A DNA stretch of 36,536 nucleotides from Candidatus Tectomicrobia bacterium RIFCSPLOWO2_12_FULL_69_37 (GCA_001790955.1 MGDP01000126.1:1-36536); one strand, 5' to 3'; shown: positions 1 to 8,869, numbered from the stretch's first letter. The notes: generated by a model not told the origin, from the sequence alone. Numbers and translations are program-made.

Positions 1-1
1 C

Positions 2-1075
2 ATGCAGATGGGCGCCACCCTCGCCGCCGAGGAGATCAACGCGGCCGGCGGCATCCTGGGCCGGCCGCTGGAGTTCCAGTTCCGCGACACCCAGGTGAAG
101 CCCGACGTCGGGGTGAAGAACGCCCGCTACTTCGTGGACGAGTGGAAGGCGGACTTCGTGGCGGGAATCGACTCAAGCGGCGTGGCGCTGGCCGTGGGCA
201 AGGTAATGCCTCAGCTCAACAAGATCCTGATGATCACCCACGGCGCCACCGAGAAGGTCAATGAGCAGCTCGTCTACAAGGAGGGCATCAAGCAGATCTT
301 CCGGATCTCGGTGCCCGTTTACCAGGATGGAATCGCCTCGGCCATGATCGCCAAGGATTTTCCGGTCAAGCGGTGGGCGACCATCTCCCCCAAGTACGAG
401 TACGGCTACACCTCCTGGGAGATGTTCAAGAAAACCCTCAAGCAGTTCCGGCCCGACGCAGAGTTCGTGGAGGAATCGTGGGCCCCTTTCGGGACGCAGG
501 ATTTCGGCCCCCACATCTCCAAGGTGATGGCCGCCAACCCGGAGGGAATCTTCACCACCGAATGGGCCGGCGAGGCCGTTTCGCTGGTGAAGCAGGCGAA
601 GCTGTTCGGGGTCTTCGGCAAGATCAAGGAATGGGTCAACCCGATGGGCGGGGCCATGGACGTGCTCGAGGGGCTGGGGAAGGATTATCCCGAGGGGCTG
701 TGGGTGAGCAGCCGCTACTGGTTCCTTTACCCCCCCACCAGCGTCAACGCGGGCTTCGTGCAGCGCTTCCACAAGCGCTGGAACCGCTACCCCCACTACT
801 CCTCCGAGACCTCCTACTCCGCCTACTGGGCGCTCAAGCAGGCCAGCGAGCGGGCGGGGAGCACCGAGACGGACAAGGTCATCAAGGCGCTCGAGGACAT
901 GACCATGATCAGCCCGGGGGGCCGGCGCTGGTTCCGTAAGGAAGACCATCAAGCCGTCTACGAGGTGCCCTGGGGGCGGACCAAGGCCGACCCCAAGTAC
1001 CCCTTCCGCATCCTGGGGGACATGAAGACGGTCCCGGCCGAGATGTACTACCGGCACCCCCCGTTCACTTCATAA
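2..1075 (+). CDS. Branched-chain amino acid-type ABC transporter substrate-binding protein (5' truncated by window edge)
   Basis: This is a periplasmic type 1 substrate-binding protein that would deliver an amino acid or amide to the LivHMGF transporter encoded directly downstream. The visible part opens with GATLAAEEINAAGG, which in LivK-type proteins lies roughly 40-60 residues from the N-terminus. The signal peptide and first strand are therefore missing because the window begins inside the gene, and the ATG at 2 is most likely an internal Met codon. The family's two-lobe pattern can be followed through DFVAGIDSSGVALAV, the hinge region and a C-terminal lobe with SYSAYWALKQA. The order binding protein, two permeases, two ATPases is the classical Liv order. 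The ligand cannot be deduced; such proteins bind Leu/Ile/Val but also amides, urea or aromatic acids. Confidence 0.9.
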   Translation: MQMGATLAAEEINAAGGILGRPLEFQFRDTQVKPDVGVKNARYFVDEWKADFVAGIDSSGVALAVGKVMPQLNKILMITHGATEKVNEQLVYKEGIKQIFRISVPVYQDGIASAMIAKDFPVKRWATISPKYEYGYTSWEMFKKTLKQFRPDAEFVEESWAPFGTQDFGPHISKVMAANPEGIFTTEWAGEAVSLVKQAKLFGVFGKIKEWVNPMGGAMDVLEGLGKDYPEGLWVSSRYWFLYPPTSVNAGFVQRFHKRWNRYPHYSSETSYSAYWALKQASERAGSTETDKVIKALEDMTMISPGGRRWFRKEDHQAVYEVPWGRTKADPKYPFRILGDMKTVPAEMYYRHPPFTS

Positions 1076-1157
1076 GCACTTCCCGGCAACCCGGATCGAG
1101 GGCCTCTTCCAGGGAAGGAAGAGGCCCTCAGCTCCCCTGTGCGAGGAGGCCAGGAGG

Positions 1158-2021
1158 TTGCTCGAGCAATTGTTCTATCAAGGCATGATCGGGCTGAGTC
1201 TTGCCATGTTCCTGTGGCTCGTCGCCGCGGGCCTCACCCTCATCTTCGGGGTGCTCGGGGTGCTGAACTTCGCCCACGGGAGCCTCTACATGCTGGGGGC
1301 GTACCTGAGCTACAGCGCCGTGCGAATCCTGGGGTTGGACTTCTGGGTGGGGCTGGCCGTGGGCCCGCTGCTGGTGGCCCTGGCGGGCGGACTCATGGAG
1401 CGCTTCTTCATCCGCCGGGTGTATCACATCGACGAGGCCTACCAGCTTCTCCTCACCTTCGCGTTCATCCTGATCTTCGCCGACCTGGTGAAATGGGTAT
1501 GGGGCCCGATCTACCAATCAGCCCCCGTGCCGGGGGCGCTGGGGGGGGCGATCCCGATCTTCGGGCGGCCCTTCCCCGTCTACAACCTCTTCGTCATCGC
1601 CTTGGGGCCGCTGGTGGGCCTGGGCCTGTGGTTTCTGCTGGAGAAAAGCTGGTGGGGGCGCACGATCCGCGCCGCCGCCGCCGACCGCGAGATGGCGGCC
1701 GCCATCGGGGTGGACGTTCCGCGCCTGTTCACCGCGGTGTTCATGTTCGGCTCTTGGCTGGGAGGCGTGGGGGGAGCGCTGGGGATCCCCATCCGGACGG
1801 TGTCGCCGGGGATGGCGGAGGACTACATCATCCAGGCGTTCGCCGTCGCCGTCATCGGGGGGCTGGGCAACCTGAAGGGGGCCTTCTTCGGGTCCATCCT
1901 TATCGGGCTGGTGAATGCCTACGGCCACGTCTACGCCCCGGTCTTCGAGCTGGCCTTCATGTACATCCTGATGGCGGCCATCCTGCTCGTCCGCCCGCAG
2001 GGTCTTTTCGGAACCTCCTAG
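1158..2021 (+). CDS. livH: Branched-chain amino acid ABC transporter permease, LivH type
   Basis: Inner-membrane permease of a hydrophobic amino acid transporter. The 287-residue protein is almost entirely hydrophobic helices. It carries the LivH signature region GVLGVLNFAHGSLYMLGAYLS near residues 30-50 and the C-terminal AVIGGLGNLKGAFFGSILIG segment that contacts the ATPase in this family. The start is a TTG at 1158, chosen because a strong purine-rich ribosome site (AGGAGGCCAGGAGG) ends just before it. The next in-frame ATG lies inside the first membrane helix region. It follows the binding-protein gene by about 80 bases and precedes livM by 28 bases, so co-transcription is likely. The family assignment is firm; the substrate is not. 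Confidence 0.93.
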   Translation: MLEQLFYQGMIGLSLAMFLWLVAAGLTLIFGVLGVLNFAHGSLYMLGAYLSYSAVRILGLDFWVGLAVGPLLVALAGGLMERFFIRRVYHIDEAYQLLLTFAFILIFADLVKWVWGPIYQSAPVPGALGGAIPIFGRPFPVYNLFVIALGPLVGLGLWFLLEKSWWGRTIRAAAADREMAAAIGVDVPRLFTAVFMFGSWLGGVGGALGIPIRTVSPGMAEDYIIQAFAVAVIGGLGNLKGAFFGSILIGLVNAYGHVYAPVFELAFMYILMAAILLVRPQGLFGTS

Positions 2022-2049
2022 CCAGGGGACGAGGAGGGAAGGAGCCCCC

Positions 2050-3012
2050 ATGCTCGCCTTGCGATGGATCTTCTGGCTGACGGCCGCCGTACTCCTGTTG
2101 TGCATCCCCCTCACAGGGGAGCGCTTCTACATCTACCTCGCCATCCAGGTTCTTGTCCTCGCCTTGTTCGCCATGGGGTTCAACCTGCTGTTCGGCTACA
2201 CGGGGCTCCTCTCCTTCGGGCACGCAGGCTTCTACGCGGCGGGCGCGTACGCGGCCGGCCTCCTGCTCATGCGCACGCCGCTCTCCCTCCTGTCAAGCAT
2301 CCTCGGCGGAGCTCTCTTCGCGGGCGCGCTGGGGGCCGTGATCGGGTTCTTCTGCGTCCGCCGCACGCGCATCTACTTCGCCATGCTCACCCTGGCCTTC
2401 GGCATGATGGTGTACGCGCTGGCCTTCGACTGGAGGTCCGTGACGGGCGGGGACGACGGGCTGATCGGCATCCCCCGCGGGGCCCTTTGGCTCCCCGGCC
2501 TGGGCGCCGTGAAGATGGACGCCCTCTGGGCCTACTACTACCTGGTCCTCGCGATCACCGCGGCCGGCGTGGGGGTGATCCACCGCGTGGTTCATTCCCC
2601 CTTCGGCCTCGTCCTCCAGGGCATCCGGGAGAATGAGAACCGGGCCGCCTTCGCGGGCGTCCCGGTGAGGCGCTACCGCTTGGCGGCCTTCGCCCTCTCC
2701 TCCTTTATCAGCGGCCTGGCAGGAGCGATGGTGGCTCCCCTCGAGAACACGGTTGCCCCCACCGTGGCCCATTGGACCAAGTCGGCCGCGCCCGTGCTGG
2801 CCACCCTCCTGGGCGGGATCCACACCTTCTCCGGCCCCATGGTCGGAGCGCTCCTCTTCTACCTGATTCAGGAGTTCATCGAGCGGCTGACGGAGTATTG
2901 GCTCCTCGGCTTCGGCTTGGTGCTGCTGATCCTGGTGCTGGGCTTCCGGGGAGGCGTGGTCGGCTACTACGAGGCGCACCTGCGGCCAGCGCTCTGGAGG
3001 CGCTTCTCTTGA
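2050..3012 (+). CDS. livM: Branched-chain amino acid ABC transporter permease, LivM type
   Basis: Second integral membrane subunit of the importer, 320 residues. The LivM-specific stretch GFNLLFGYTGLLSFGHAGFYAAGAY lies near residues 38-62. A coupling-helix region with the typical GIRENENRAAFAGVPVRRYRLAAF sequence lies near residue 195, and a conserved ATLLGGIHTFSGPMVGALLF segment is in the C-terminal third. The ATG start at 2050 follows an AAGGAG-rich ribosome site. The stop codon overlaps the TTG start of livG, a translational-coupling arrangement common in this operon. Length is usual for the family. No anomalies are seen. Confidence 0.93.
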   Translation: MLALRWIFWLTAAVLLLCIPLTGERFYIYLAIQVLVLALFAMGFNLLFGYTGLLSFGHAGFYAAGAYAAGLLLMRTPLSLLSSILGGALFAGALGAVIGFFCVRRTRIYFAMLTLAFGMMVYALAFDWRSVTGGDDGLIGIPRGALWLPGLGAVKMDALWAYYYLVLAITAAGVGVIHRVVHSPFGLVLQGIRENENRAAFAGVPVRRYRLAAFALSSFISGLAGAMVAPLENTVAPTVAHWTKSAAPVLATLLGGIHTFSGPMVGALLFYLIQEFIERLTEYWLLGFGLVLLILVLGFRGGVVGYYEAHLRPALWRRFS

Positions 3013-3779
3013 CGGGCGCCGGCCATCCCGATTTGCTCCGGACGGAGGGGCTTCGCAAGCACTTCGGCGAGGTGCGCGCCGTCGACGGCGTGGACCTGGA
3101 TTTGAAAGAGGGTGTGCTGACCGCCGTCATCGGCCCCAACGGCGCCGGGAAGACCACGTTCATCAACCTCCTCTCCGGCAACCTCTTTCCCGATGCGGGG
3201 CGGATCTTCTTCCTGGGCGAGGAGATCACGCGGCTTCCCGTCCATCTGCGCGTGCGCCGCGGCCTGGGACGCTCCTTTCAGATCACCAACGTCTTCCCCC
3301 AGCTCACGGTCTCACGGAACATCCAGCTCCCCCTCCTGAGCTGCCTCGGCACCGCCTGGCGCTTCTGGAAGGCCGTGGACGCGAGCGAGGAGATCCACCG
3401 GAGGACGGAAATGATTCTGGCTGAAGCCGGCTTGGAGGAGAAGGCGCATCTTCCCGCCTGCATCCTCTCGCACGGCGACCAGCGGCTGCTGGAGGTGGGG
3501 ATCGCATTGGCGGCTAAGCCGCGCCTGATCCTCCTGGACGAGCCCACCGCCGGGATGAACCCCGCCGAGCGCTCCCGCATCCTGAAGCTGATCGCCGACC
3601 TCAGCGCGGCGCGGCGGACCACCTTCGTGCTCATCGAGCACGACATGGACGTGGTCTTTTCCCTGGCGCAGCAGATCGTCGTCCTCCACCAGGGGCGGAT
3701 TCTCGCGCGCGGCACACCCTCCGTCATCCGCGAAGATGCGCGCGTCCGCGATATTTACCTCGGGGGAGAGATCGCGTGA
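3009..3779 (+). CDS. livG: Branched-chain amino acid ABC transporter ATP-binding protein, LivG type
   Basis: Cytoplasmic ATPase subunit, 256 residues from a TTG start at 3009 that overlaps the livM stop (TTGA). The reading frame is open far upstream into livM, but homology begins only at LRTEGLRKHFGEV, so the long extension is rejected. Walker A GPNGAGKTT is at residues 42-50. The LivG-type signature is LSHGDQRLLEVG, in which the canonical LSGGQ is replaced as is normal for this subfamily. Walker B is LILLDEPTAGM and the switch histidine is in LIEHDMDVV. The GRSFQITNVFP Q-loop segment is also diagnostic of LivG. The gene overlaps livF by four bases. Confidence 0.93.
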   Translation: MTGAGHPDLLRTEGLRKHFGEVRAVDGVDLDLKEGVLTAVIGPNGAGKTTFINLLSGNLFPDAGRIFFLGEEITRLPVHLRVRRGLGRSFQITNVFPQLTVSRNIQLPLLSCLGTAWRFWKAVDASEEIHRRTEMILAEAGLEEKAHLPACILSHGDQRLLEVGIALAAKPRLILLDEPTAGMNPAERSRILKLIADLSAARRTTFVLIEHDMDVVFSLAQQIVVLHQGRILARGTPSVIREDARVRDIYLGGEIA

Positions 3780-4480
3780 TCCTCAGGGCGGAGAGCATCA
3801 ACACCTACTACGGCGCGAGCCACGTCCTGCGGGACGTCAGCCTGGCGGTCGACCGGGGGGAGGTGGTGTGCCTCCTGGGGCGGAACGGCGTCGGCAAGAC
3901 CACCACCCTGCGCAGCATTATGGGGCTGACGCCCCCGCGCAGCGGCCGGATCTTCCTCATGGAGCGGGACATCTCCGGCCTCCCCCCCCACCAGGTGGCC
4001 CGCAGCGGGGTGGGCTATGTCCCCGACGACCGCCGCGTCTTTCCCGATCTGACCGTGGAGGAGAACCTCGAGCTGGCGCACCGGTTCTCAGGCAGGCAAG
4101 ACGGGGCATGGACGCTGGGAAAGGTGCTCGACCTTCTGCCGGCCCTGCGGAGCCTGAGCCCCCGGCGCGGGCGGCACCTCAGCGGGGGCGAGCAGAAGAT
4201 GCTCTCCATCGGGCGCGCCCTGATGACCAACCCCTCCCTCCTGCTCCTCGACGAGCCCTCCGAGGGGCTCAGCCCGCTCGTGGTGAAGGGCCTCGTCGAG
4301 ATCATCCGCACCATCCGGGAAGAGAAAGTGACCATCCTGATGGCGGACCAGAACCTCAAGTTCTCCCGCCTGGTGGCGGACCGGGCCTACATCCTGGAGA
4401 AGGGCGCCGTCCAGCACGCGGGGACGCTGGACGAGATCTACGCCGACGAGGAGATCGTGCGCCGCTACCTGGCGATTTGA
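3776..4480 (+). CDS. livF: Branched-chain amino acid ABC transporter ATP-binding protein, LivF type
   Basis: Second ATPase of the Liv importer, 234 residues, starting at a GTG that overlaps the livG stop (GTGA). Walker A is GRNGVGKTT at residues 35-43, the signature is LSGGEQKMLSIGRAL, and Walker B is LLLLDEPSEGL. The switch region reads MADQNLKFS. LivF proteins usually have EQN rather than a switch histidine here, so DQN fits the subfamily and is not a loss of function. It is the last gene of the operon. The 245 bases after it hold a hairpin but no U-rich terminator, and the next gene is convergent. Confidence 0.93.
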   Translation: MILRAESINTYYGASHVLRDVSLAVDRGEVVCLLGRNGVGKTTTLRSIMGLTPPRSGRIFLMERDISGLPPHQVARSGVGYVPDDRRVFPDLTVEENLELAHRFSGRQDGAWTLGKVLDLLPALRSLSPRRGRHLSGGEQKMLSIGRALMTNPSLLLLDEPSEGLSPLVVKGLVEIIRTIREEKVTILMADQNLKFSRLVADRAYILEKGAVQHAGTLDEIYADEEIVRRYLAI

Positions 4481-4499
4481 AATCCATCCCGGCGGGACG

Positions 4500-4547
4500 G
4501 CGTTTCTCCTCCCGCGCGTCCTCTCCCGCTGGTGAGGAGAATGCGCT
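4500..4547. repeat. Imperfect palindrome downstream of livF
   Basis: TTCTCCTC at 4504-4511 pairs with GAGGAGAA at 4534-4541, with extra GCG/CGC pairing outside. It lies between two convergent genes and has no T-tract, so it is not a classical intrinsic terminator. The inner sequence CCTCTCCCGCTGGTGAGGAG resembles the purine-strand/pyrimidine-strand intergenic palindromes that are scattered through many high-GC genomes. A role in RNA 3'-end protection or termination is inference. Confidence 0.45.
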
Positions 4548-4725
4548 CCCCGGCCCGCCCAAAATCCCAACGCGCCCTGAGCGGCCCGGCCATAATCTTG
4601 CCAGGGCGTTCCATCGAACCGTTCTTGGCAGGGGACCGCTCCAGCTCATCTACCCGATACAAAATGCGGCATCGCCCGGATATCCCCGGGGGGTGCCGGA
4701 ATGCCAAAGGCGGACCGCCGCGCCG

Positions 4726-5643
4726 TCAGACGCGGGAGATCGTGCTCGCGTCGGCGACTCCCGGCGCGCGGGGCGTTTGAGGCAGGGAAGCCGCCCCGGG
4801 CCTTGGGGACCACGGCCCCCGGGCCAGGAACCGCGCCCTCCCCAGGCCCTCGACCTCGATTTCCATCGCGTCCCCGTCGCGCAGGCCCTTGCGGCCCGCG
4901 TGGTAGGTTCCGGTGGCGATGACGTCTCCCGGCTCGAGCCGGACGAAGCGGCTCAGCCAGGCTACCTGGGGGGGGATCTTATGGGCCATATACGCGGTGC
5001 TGAAATCCTGGGCGGTCTCCCCGTTCACCCAGGACCTCACCCGGAGCCTGTGGGGATCGGGAACCTCGTCCTTCGTGGTGATCCACGGGCCGCAGGGGCC
5101 GTGGGTGGCCTGGCCCTTGGTCAGGAAGCGGGTGTAGCGCGTGATACCCCGGACCGAGATGTCGAGGAAGGGCACGTAGCCGAAGATGCAGTCCATCCCC
5201 TCTTCCGCCCGGACGTTCCTCGCCGCCTTCCCGATGACGAAGGCCAGCTCCGCCTCGGTCTGGTACTCGGTGACCCCGGGGATGTCAGGCAGCTCGATGG
5301 TTCCCTCCGGCCCCAGGAGGGAGGGATCCTTGTAGAAGAACTCGAGGGGCAGGGCGTCCGGGGAGCGGCCGGGCTGATCCACGTAGTTCAGGAAGGCGCC
5401 CAGGCACTTGCCCGGGCGAGGGATCGGCGCGAGGAGCCGGACGCTCTCCAGGGGGACGCCCCGCTCGCGGGCGGCGATCCGCTCGAATTCTCCCCGGCAC
5501 CGGTCGAATTCCTCGATCACTTCCTCCATGACCCTCTGCGGGCCTTTCGATTCCCTATGTTCGATGGCGGCGCTCACGTCGACGACGCGGCTCCCCTCCT
5601 TCAGCACGCCCACTCGGTCGTCATCGAAGCGGAGAATTTTCAC
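4726..5643 (-). CDS. Fumarylacetoacetate hydrolase (FAH) family protein
   Basis: Metal-dependent enzyme of the FAH superfamily, which cleaves or decarboxylates beta-diketo acids and hydrates 2-oxo acids in aromatic and sugar-acid catabolism. The 305-residue protein has an N-terminal accessory region (MKILRFDDDRVGVL) and the catalytic fold from about residue 90. KCLGAFLNYVDQ corresponds to the usual glycine-leucine-asparagine-tyrosine segment. EYQTEAELAFVIG supplies the E-x-E metal ligands and GYVPFLDISVR the Asp ligand. GPCGPW and GDVIATGTYHAG follow in order. The start is GTG at 5643, with GAGGA upstream. About 30 residues after the fold (from RARFLARG) form a disordered-looking tail not typical of the family. 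It is 83 bases behind the DUF6282 gene and probably co-transcribed. The exact substrate is unknown. Confidence 0.87.
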   Translation of the reverse strand: MKILRFDDDRVGVLKEGSRVVDVSAAIEHRESKGPQRVMEEVIEEFDRCRGEFERIAARERGVPLESVRLLAPIPRPGKCLGAFLNYVDQPGRSPDALPLEFFYKDPSLLGPEGTIELPDIPGVTEYQTEAELAFVIGKAARNVRAEEGMDCIFGYVPFLDISVRGITRYTRFLTKGQATHGPCGPWITTKDEVPDPHRLRVRSWVNGETAQDFSTAYMAHKIPPQVAWLSRFVRLEPGDVIATGTYHAGRKGLRDGDAMEIEVEGLGRARFLARGPWSPRPGAASLPQTPRAPGVADASTISRV

Positions 5644-5726
5644 GGCGAAGCATCCTCATCGGGAAAAGATTCGTAAGGGAGTCCCGCAGCCACCTCTCTG
5701 CGTGACCCATGCGACCCCCCAACCCT

Positions 5727-6641
5727 TCAATCCAGCCCAAGCACCTTGGCCGGGCTGGTCCTGATCATGAGGTCGATATCCTTCCGGGGAACTCCCAGGT
5801 GCATGAGCATGTTGGCGAAGACGCGCATCCCCTCGGCCGGCGCAGGAGCAAGGTGGTTCCCTCCGTCCGTGATGAGGGTGCAGTGCTCCGCCCCGATCGT
5901 TTTGATGATGTCGGCGGCCTCCCTGGGGTGTCTGGCGCCGAAAAGGGGATTGACCGCGTTGAAGGAGATGTTCAGGTACACGCCCATGTCGGCCATGGTC
6001 TTCATCTTGTCCACGGTGAACGATTCGGGGCTGCCGTTCGGGTGCTCGACCATGCACCGTTCGGGCTTCACCCCCATCGTGATCGCCTTCCGGAACAGGC
6101 CGATGGTCTCGTCCGCGGAGAGATGGCCGTTCGACAGAACCAGATCGTATTTCCTGACGGCCTCGATGATACGGAAAAGGTCGTCCTTCAGCTCCTTCGT
6201 CCCCGGGTTGTAGATGTCGATGGGGTCGTAGCCCTCGGTTCCGAAGAGGAAATGCGTGAAAAGGTGCCCCCTCGGCTTGCTGTGCTGGAAGACGGAGTCC
6301 ATCGTCGGCATCTGGATGACCTTGACGCCCTCCTCGACCGACATCATGACGCACCGGTAATTCAGCCCCCCGCAGGGGTGGTTGCAGGCATGGAGGGCGA
6401 AAAGCTCGATTCCGGGCACGGCTCTCCGGGTCAGGAGGGCCTTATGCGTCGTGGGGCGGAAGTGGTCCTTGAACACGATCGCGCGCATCCCCATTTCCAC
6501 CGCCAGACGGGCGATGTCGATGGTGTCGCCCCAGCGCTCCACGCAATCCGGCCCGGAATGGATGTGAAGGTCGATGGCCCCCTCGAGGAGATCGCTGAGT
6601 TTCATGGTGGAGGAGTGCACGAAGGCCGGCATGGTTTCCAT
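5727..6641 (-). CDS. DUF6282 family metal-dependent hydrolase (amidohydrolase-like)
   Basis: A 304-residue TIM-barrel-type hydrolase that I match to the DUF6282 family. Metal-binding signatures are visible in order: DLHIHSGPD near residue 24 (H-x-H), a lysine and histidine in AIVFKDHF, HACNH in the middle, SNGHLS and VEHPNGSPE, and a late TDGGNH. This arrangement is that of the amidohydrolase/phosphotriesterase group with two metals, but the reaction is unknown. The ATG at 6641 gives the full length. An alternative ATG at 6605 lies right before the conserved LSDLLEGAIDLH and cannot be excluded because neither has a convincing ribosome site. Its neighbours, an FAH enzyme and a reductase on the same strand, suggest a small catabolic pathway. 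Confidence 0.82.
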   Translation of the reverse strand: METMPAFVHSSTMKLSDLLEGAIDLHIHSGPDCVERWGDTIDIARLAVEMGMRAIVFKDHFRPTTHKALLTRRAVPGIELFALHACNHPCGGLNYRCVMMSVEEGVKVIQMPTMDSVFQHSKPRGHLFTHFLFGTEGYDPIDIYNPGTKELKDDLFRIIEAVRKYDLVLSNGHLSADETIGLFRKAITMGVKPERCMVEHPNGSPESFTVDKMKTMADMGVYLNISFNAVNPLFGARHPREAADIIKTIGAEHCTLITDGGNHLAPAPAEGMRVFANMLMHLGVPRKDIDLMIRTSPAKVLGLD

Positions 6642-6836
6642 ATGTTGCCCTCAGGACGGGGAAAGAAGGGTGCCGCCGGGCGTCCCGGAATCGGGGGCTC
6701 ATCCCACTTCCGAATCTCCCTCTTCAAGCTGGCACCGGATCAACACAGGCCCAGATGATGGATGCGCCCCACCCCTTGCATCCAGGCACCCAACCGAAAC
6801 CCACAGGGGATTCGAATTGCCGCGATCAAAGCGGGA

Positions 6837-7811
6837 TCAAAACTTCAGCACCACCTTCCCGAGCACCTTCCCGCTCTGAAGCAGGGCGTGGGCTTCGTTC
6901 GCCTCATCGAGGGGGAAGACGCGGCCGACGCGCATCCGGAACCTCCCCTCCCGCAGCAGGGGCGAGAAGCGGCGGATCAGGTCCGGAAGCCTGGGGAACA
7001 GATGCGCGAAGACGATTCCGTGGGCGGCCGCGTTCTTTTCCATCAGGGACTGCACGCGGAAGTTCGCCTCGGCCAGCTCCTTGCCGATCCCGACCCCGAC
7101 GATCACGATGCGTCCGTTCACGCAGATCGCTTCCAGGTCCTTCTTGAAATTCTCGATCGCGGAAATCTCGACGATGGCGTCCGCCCCCCGCCCTCCGGTG
7201 AGCTCCAGGCAACGCGCCGCAAAGTCCTCCTCCCGGTAGTTGATGGCCTCATCGGCCCCGGCGGATTTGCAGAAATCCGCCTTTTCCTTTGAGCTCACCG
7301 TGGCGAGCACCCGGCAGCCCAACCGCTTCGCCAGCTGAATCGCGGCGTTTCCGACTCCGCCGGCGCCGCCGTGAATGAGCACCGTTTCGCCTGCTCCGAC
7401 CCTCGCCGTATAGACGAGCGCGTTCCAGGCCGTGAAAAAGGGAGAGGGGAGCGCCGCGCCCTCCTCGTAGCCGTAAGGCTCGGGAAGCTCCCCCACCCAG
7501 GCCGCCTTCGCCACCACGAGGCTCGCGTAGCTGTTGAAGGCGATCCCGAACACCCGCTGGCCGATTTTGAACCCGCCCGCGTCCGGGCCGATCGCGACGA
7601 CCTCCCCCGCGATGTTGTCCCCGGGGATGTAGGGAAGCGTGAGGAGCTTGGCGCGGCGGGAGTCCCCGATGCGCGTGATCAGGTCGACGGGGTTCACCGC
7701 AGCGGCTTTCGCGCGCAGGAGGAGCTCCCCCGGCCCCGGCGCCGGATCCTCCACCTCATCCACCTGCATGGGATGAGAAAGGCCGAACCGATGAACCCTG
7801 ACCGCTTTCAT
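6837..7811 (-). CDS. Zinc-independent alcohol dehydrogenase / NAD(P)H:quinone oxidoreductase-like protein (MDR family)
   Basis: Medium-chain dehydrogenase/reductase that would use NAD(P)H to reduce an activated double bond or quinone. The N-terminal GroES-like domain begins MKAVRVHRFG and contains PGDNIAGEVVAIGPD. The Rossmann domain carries HGGAGGVGNAAIQLAKRLG with the glycine-rich nucleotide site. The cysteine cluster for structural zinc is absent, and the catalytic-zinc His-Glu pair typical of true alcohol dehydrogenases is not evident, so the quinone-reductase branch is favoured. I chose ATG at 7811 over the upstream ATG at 7826 because a GGGGGGCGGCG purine stretch sits at ribosome-site distance and because MKAVRV is the usual family start. 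It is divergent from the SDR gene at 7952. Confidence 0.85.
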   Translation of the reverse strand: MKAVRVHRFGLSHPMQVDEVEDPAPGPGELLLRAKAAAVNPVDLITRIGDSRRAKLLTLPYIPGDNIAGEVVAIGPDAGGFKIGQRVFGIAFNSYASLVVAKAAWVGELPEPYGYEEGAALPSPFFTAWNALVYTARVGAGETVLIHGGAGGVGNAAIQLAKRLGCRVLATVSSKEKADFCKSAGADEAINYREEDFAARCLELTGGRGADAIVEISAIENFKKDLEAICVNGRIVIVGVGIGKELAEANFRVQSLMEKNAAAHGIVFAHLFPRLPDLIRRFSPLLREGRFRMRVGRVFPLDEANEAHALLQSGKVLGKVVLKF

Positions 7812-7951
7812 CGCCGCCCCCCGCATCCAGGTTGCCGGCGGATTCAGATTGCCGGCCGGCGCCGATGCCCCTATATTTCCAGTGAAAATTTCTCCGGCGG
7901 GCGCACTCTATTGAGACGGCCAGCAGGCTGTCAACTTCCGGGAGCCATCCG

Positions 7952-8719
7952 ATGACGGGCAAAGCGCTTGAAGGCCAGAGGGCAATCGTGACGGGAGGTT
8001 CGGCGGGGATCGGAGCGGCCATCGCCTGCCGGTTCGCCGGCGAGGGGGCGTCGATCTGGGCGGCCGGGGGGAGCGACGAGGAGGGACTCCGGAAGACCAT
8101 CGACGCCTGCGCGAAGGCCGGCGTGAAGGCGGGGGGCAAGTGCTATGACCTGGCGAAGGCGCCGCAGGCGGCCAGCGTCGTCCGGGACGGCGCCGGCTTC
8201 CTGGGCGGGGTGGACATCCTCGTGAACTGCGCGGGCGCGCGCCTCATCAAGCCCTTCCTCGAAACGACGGACGAGGACGTGGATCTTCTCTTCGAGGTGA
8301 ACGCCAAGGCGGCCTACCTCGCGTCCCGGGAGGCGGCCCGCCTCATGGTCTCACAGGGGGGCGGCCGCATCCTCATGATCGGCTCCATATACGGCGAGCG
8401 GGGCGCCAAGAATTTTTCCCTGTACTGCGCGACGAAGTGCTCCATGCACAACCTCGCCCGCGCCATGGCGGTTGAGTTGGGCCCGCAGGGGGTCCGGGTG
8501 AACTGCCTCATGCCGGGGCTCACCGTCAGCGACCGGGTGGCCAAGAACCTCAGCCGCCTGGGAGATGAACACGTCGCGCAAAGGAAAGAAACGATTCCCA
8601 ACCGGAGGTTCGGCACGCCCGGAGAGATGGCGGACGTCGCCCTCTTCCTGGTCTCGAAGCCGAACGATTTCATGAACGGTGCCATGATCTCGAGCGACGG
8701 CGGCTGGATGGCCGGCTAG
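7952..8719 (+). CDS. SDR family NAD(P)-dependent oxidoreductase
   Basis: Classical short-chain dehydrogenase of 255 residues, a soluble enzyme interconverting a hydroxyl and a keto group. The cofactor motif TGGSAGIG lies at about residues 14-21 and the structural NCAG near 93. The catalytic serine is in MIGSIYGERG and the Tyr-Lys pair in YCATK. The C-terminal GAMISSDGGWMAG ending is typical. An acidic residue after the second beta strand, which would mark NAD preference, is not obvious, so cofactor choice is left open. It sits alone on the plus strand between a divergent reductase and the promoter region of the next operon. Confidence 0.9.
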   Translation: MTGKALEGQRAIVTGGSAGIGAAIACRFAGEGASIWAAGGSDEEGLRKTIDACAKAGVKAGGKCYDLAKAPQAASVVRDGAGFLGGVDILVNCAGARLIKPFLETTDEDVDLLFEVNAKAAYLASREAARLMVSQGGGRILMIGSIYGERGAKNFSLYCATKCSMHNLARAMAVELGPQGVRVNCLMPGLTVSDRVAKNLSRLGDEHVAQRKETIPNRRFGTPGEMADVALFLVSKPNDFMNGAMISSDGGWMAG

Positions 8720-8839
8720 GCTTTCTTCGGCTGGGCTCCCGGGGGCGGGACTGCCGGAAAGGAGGAGGCCCCTGCGCTCCGGGTGCGCGCGTCCGTAGTA
8801 CCCCAAGAGAGAAAACCGGGCGTTTCCTCCAATTTTGCC

Positions 8840-8869
8840 CTATTGACCTACCAATAGTACCTTCTATTG
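8840..8869. promoter_or_regulatory. Three alternating CTATTG/CAATAG half-sites (probable operator)
   Basis: CTATTG occurs at 8840-8845, its exact reverse complement CAATAG at 8852-8857, and CTATTG again at 8864-8869. Each is separated by six bases, giving a 12-base period and two overlapping perfect inverted repeats. The third half-site overlaps the -35 box of the promoter at 8867. That geometry suits a dimeric repressor or activator. Which regulator binds is unknown; the GntR protein encoded at 14646-15410 is one candidate, without direct support. Confidence 0.6.

Noticed and set aside
7908-7913. A further CTATTG half-site upstream of the SDR at 7952
   Set aside because: It is a single hexamer without a paired CAATAG at the same spacing, so chance occurrence is likely.
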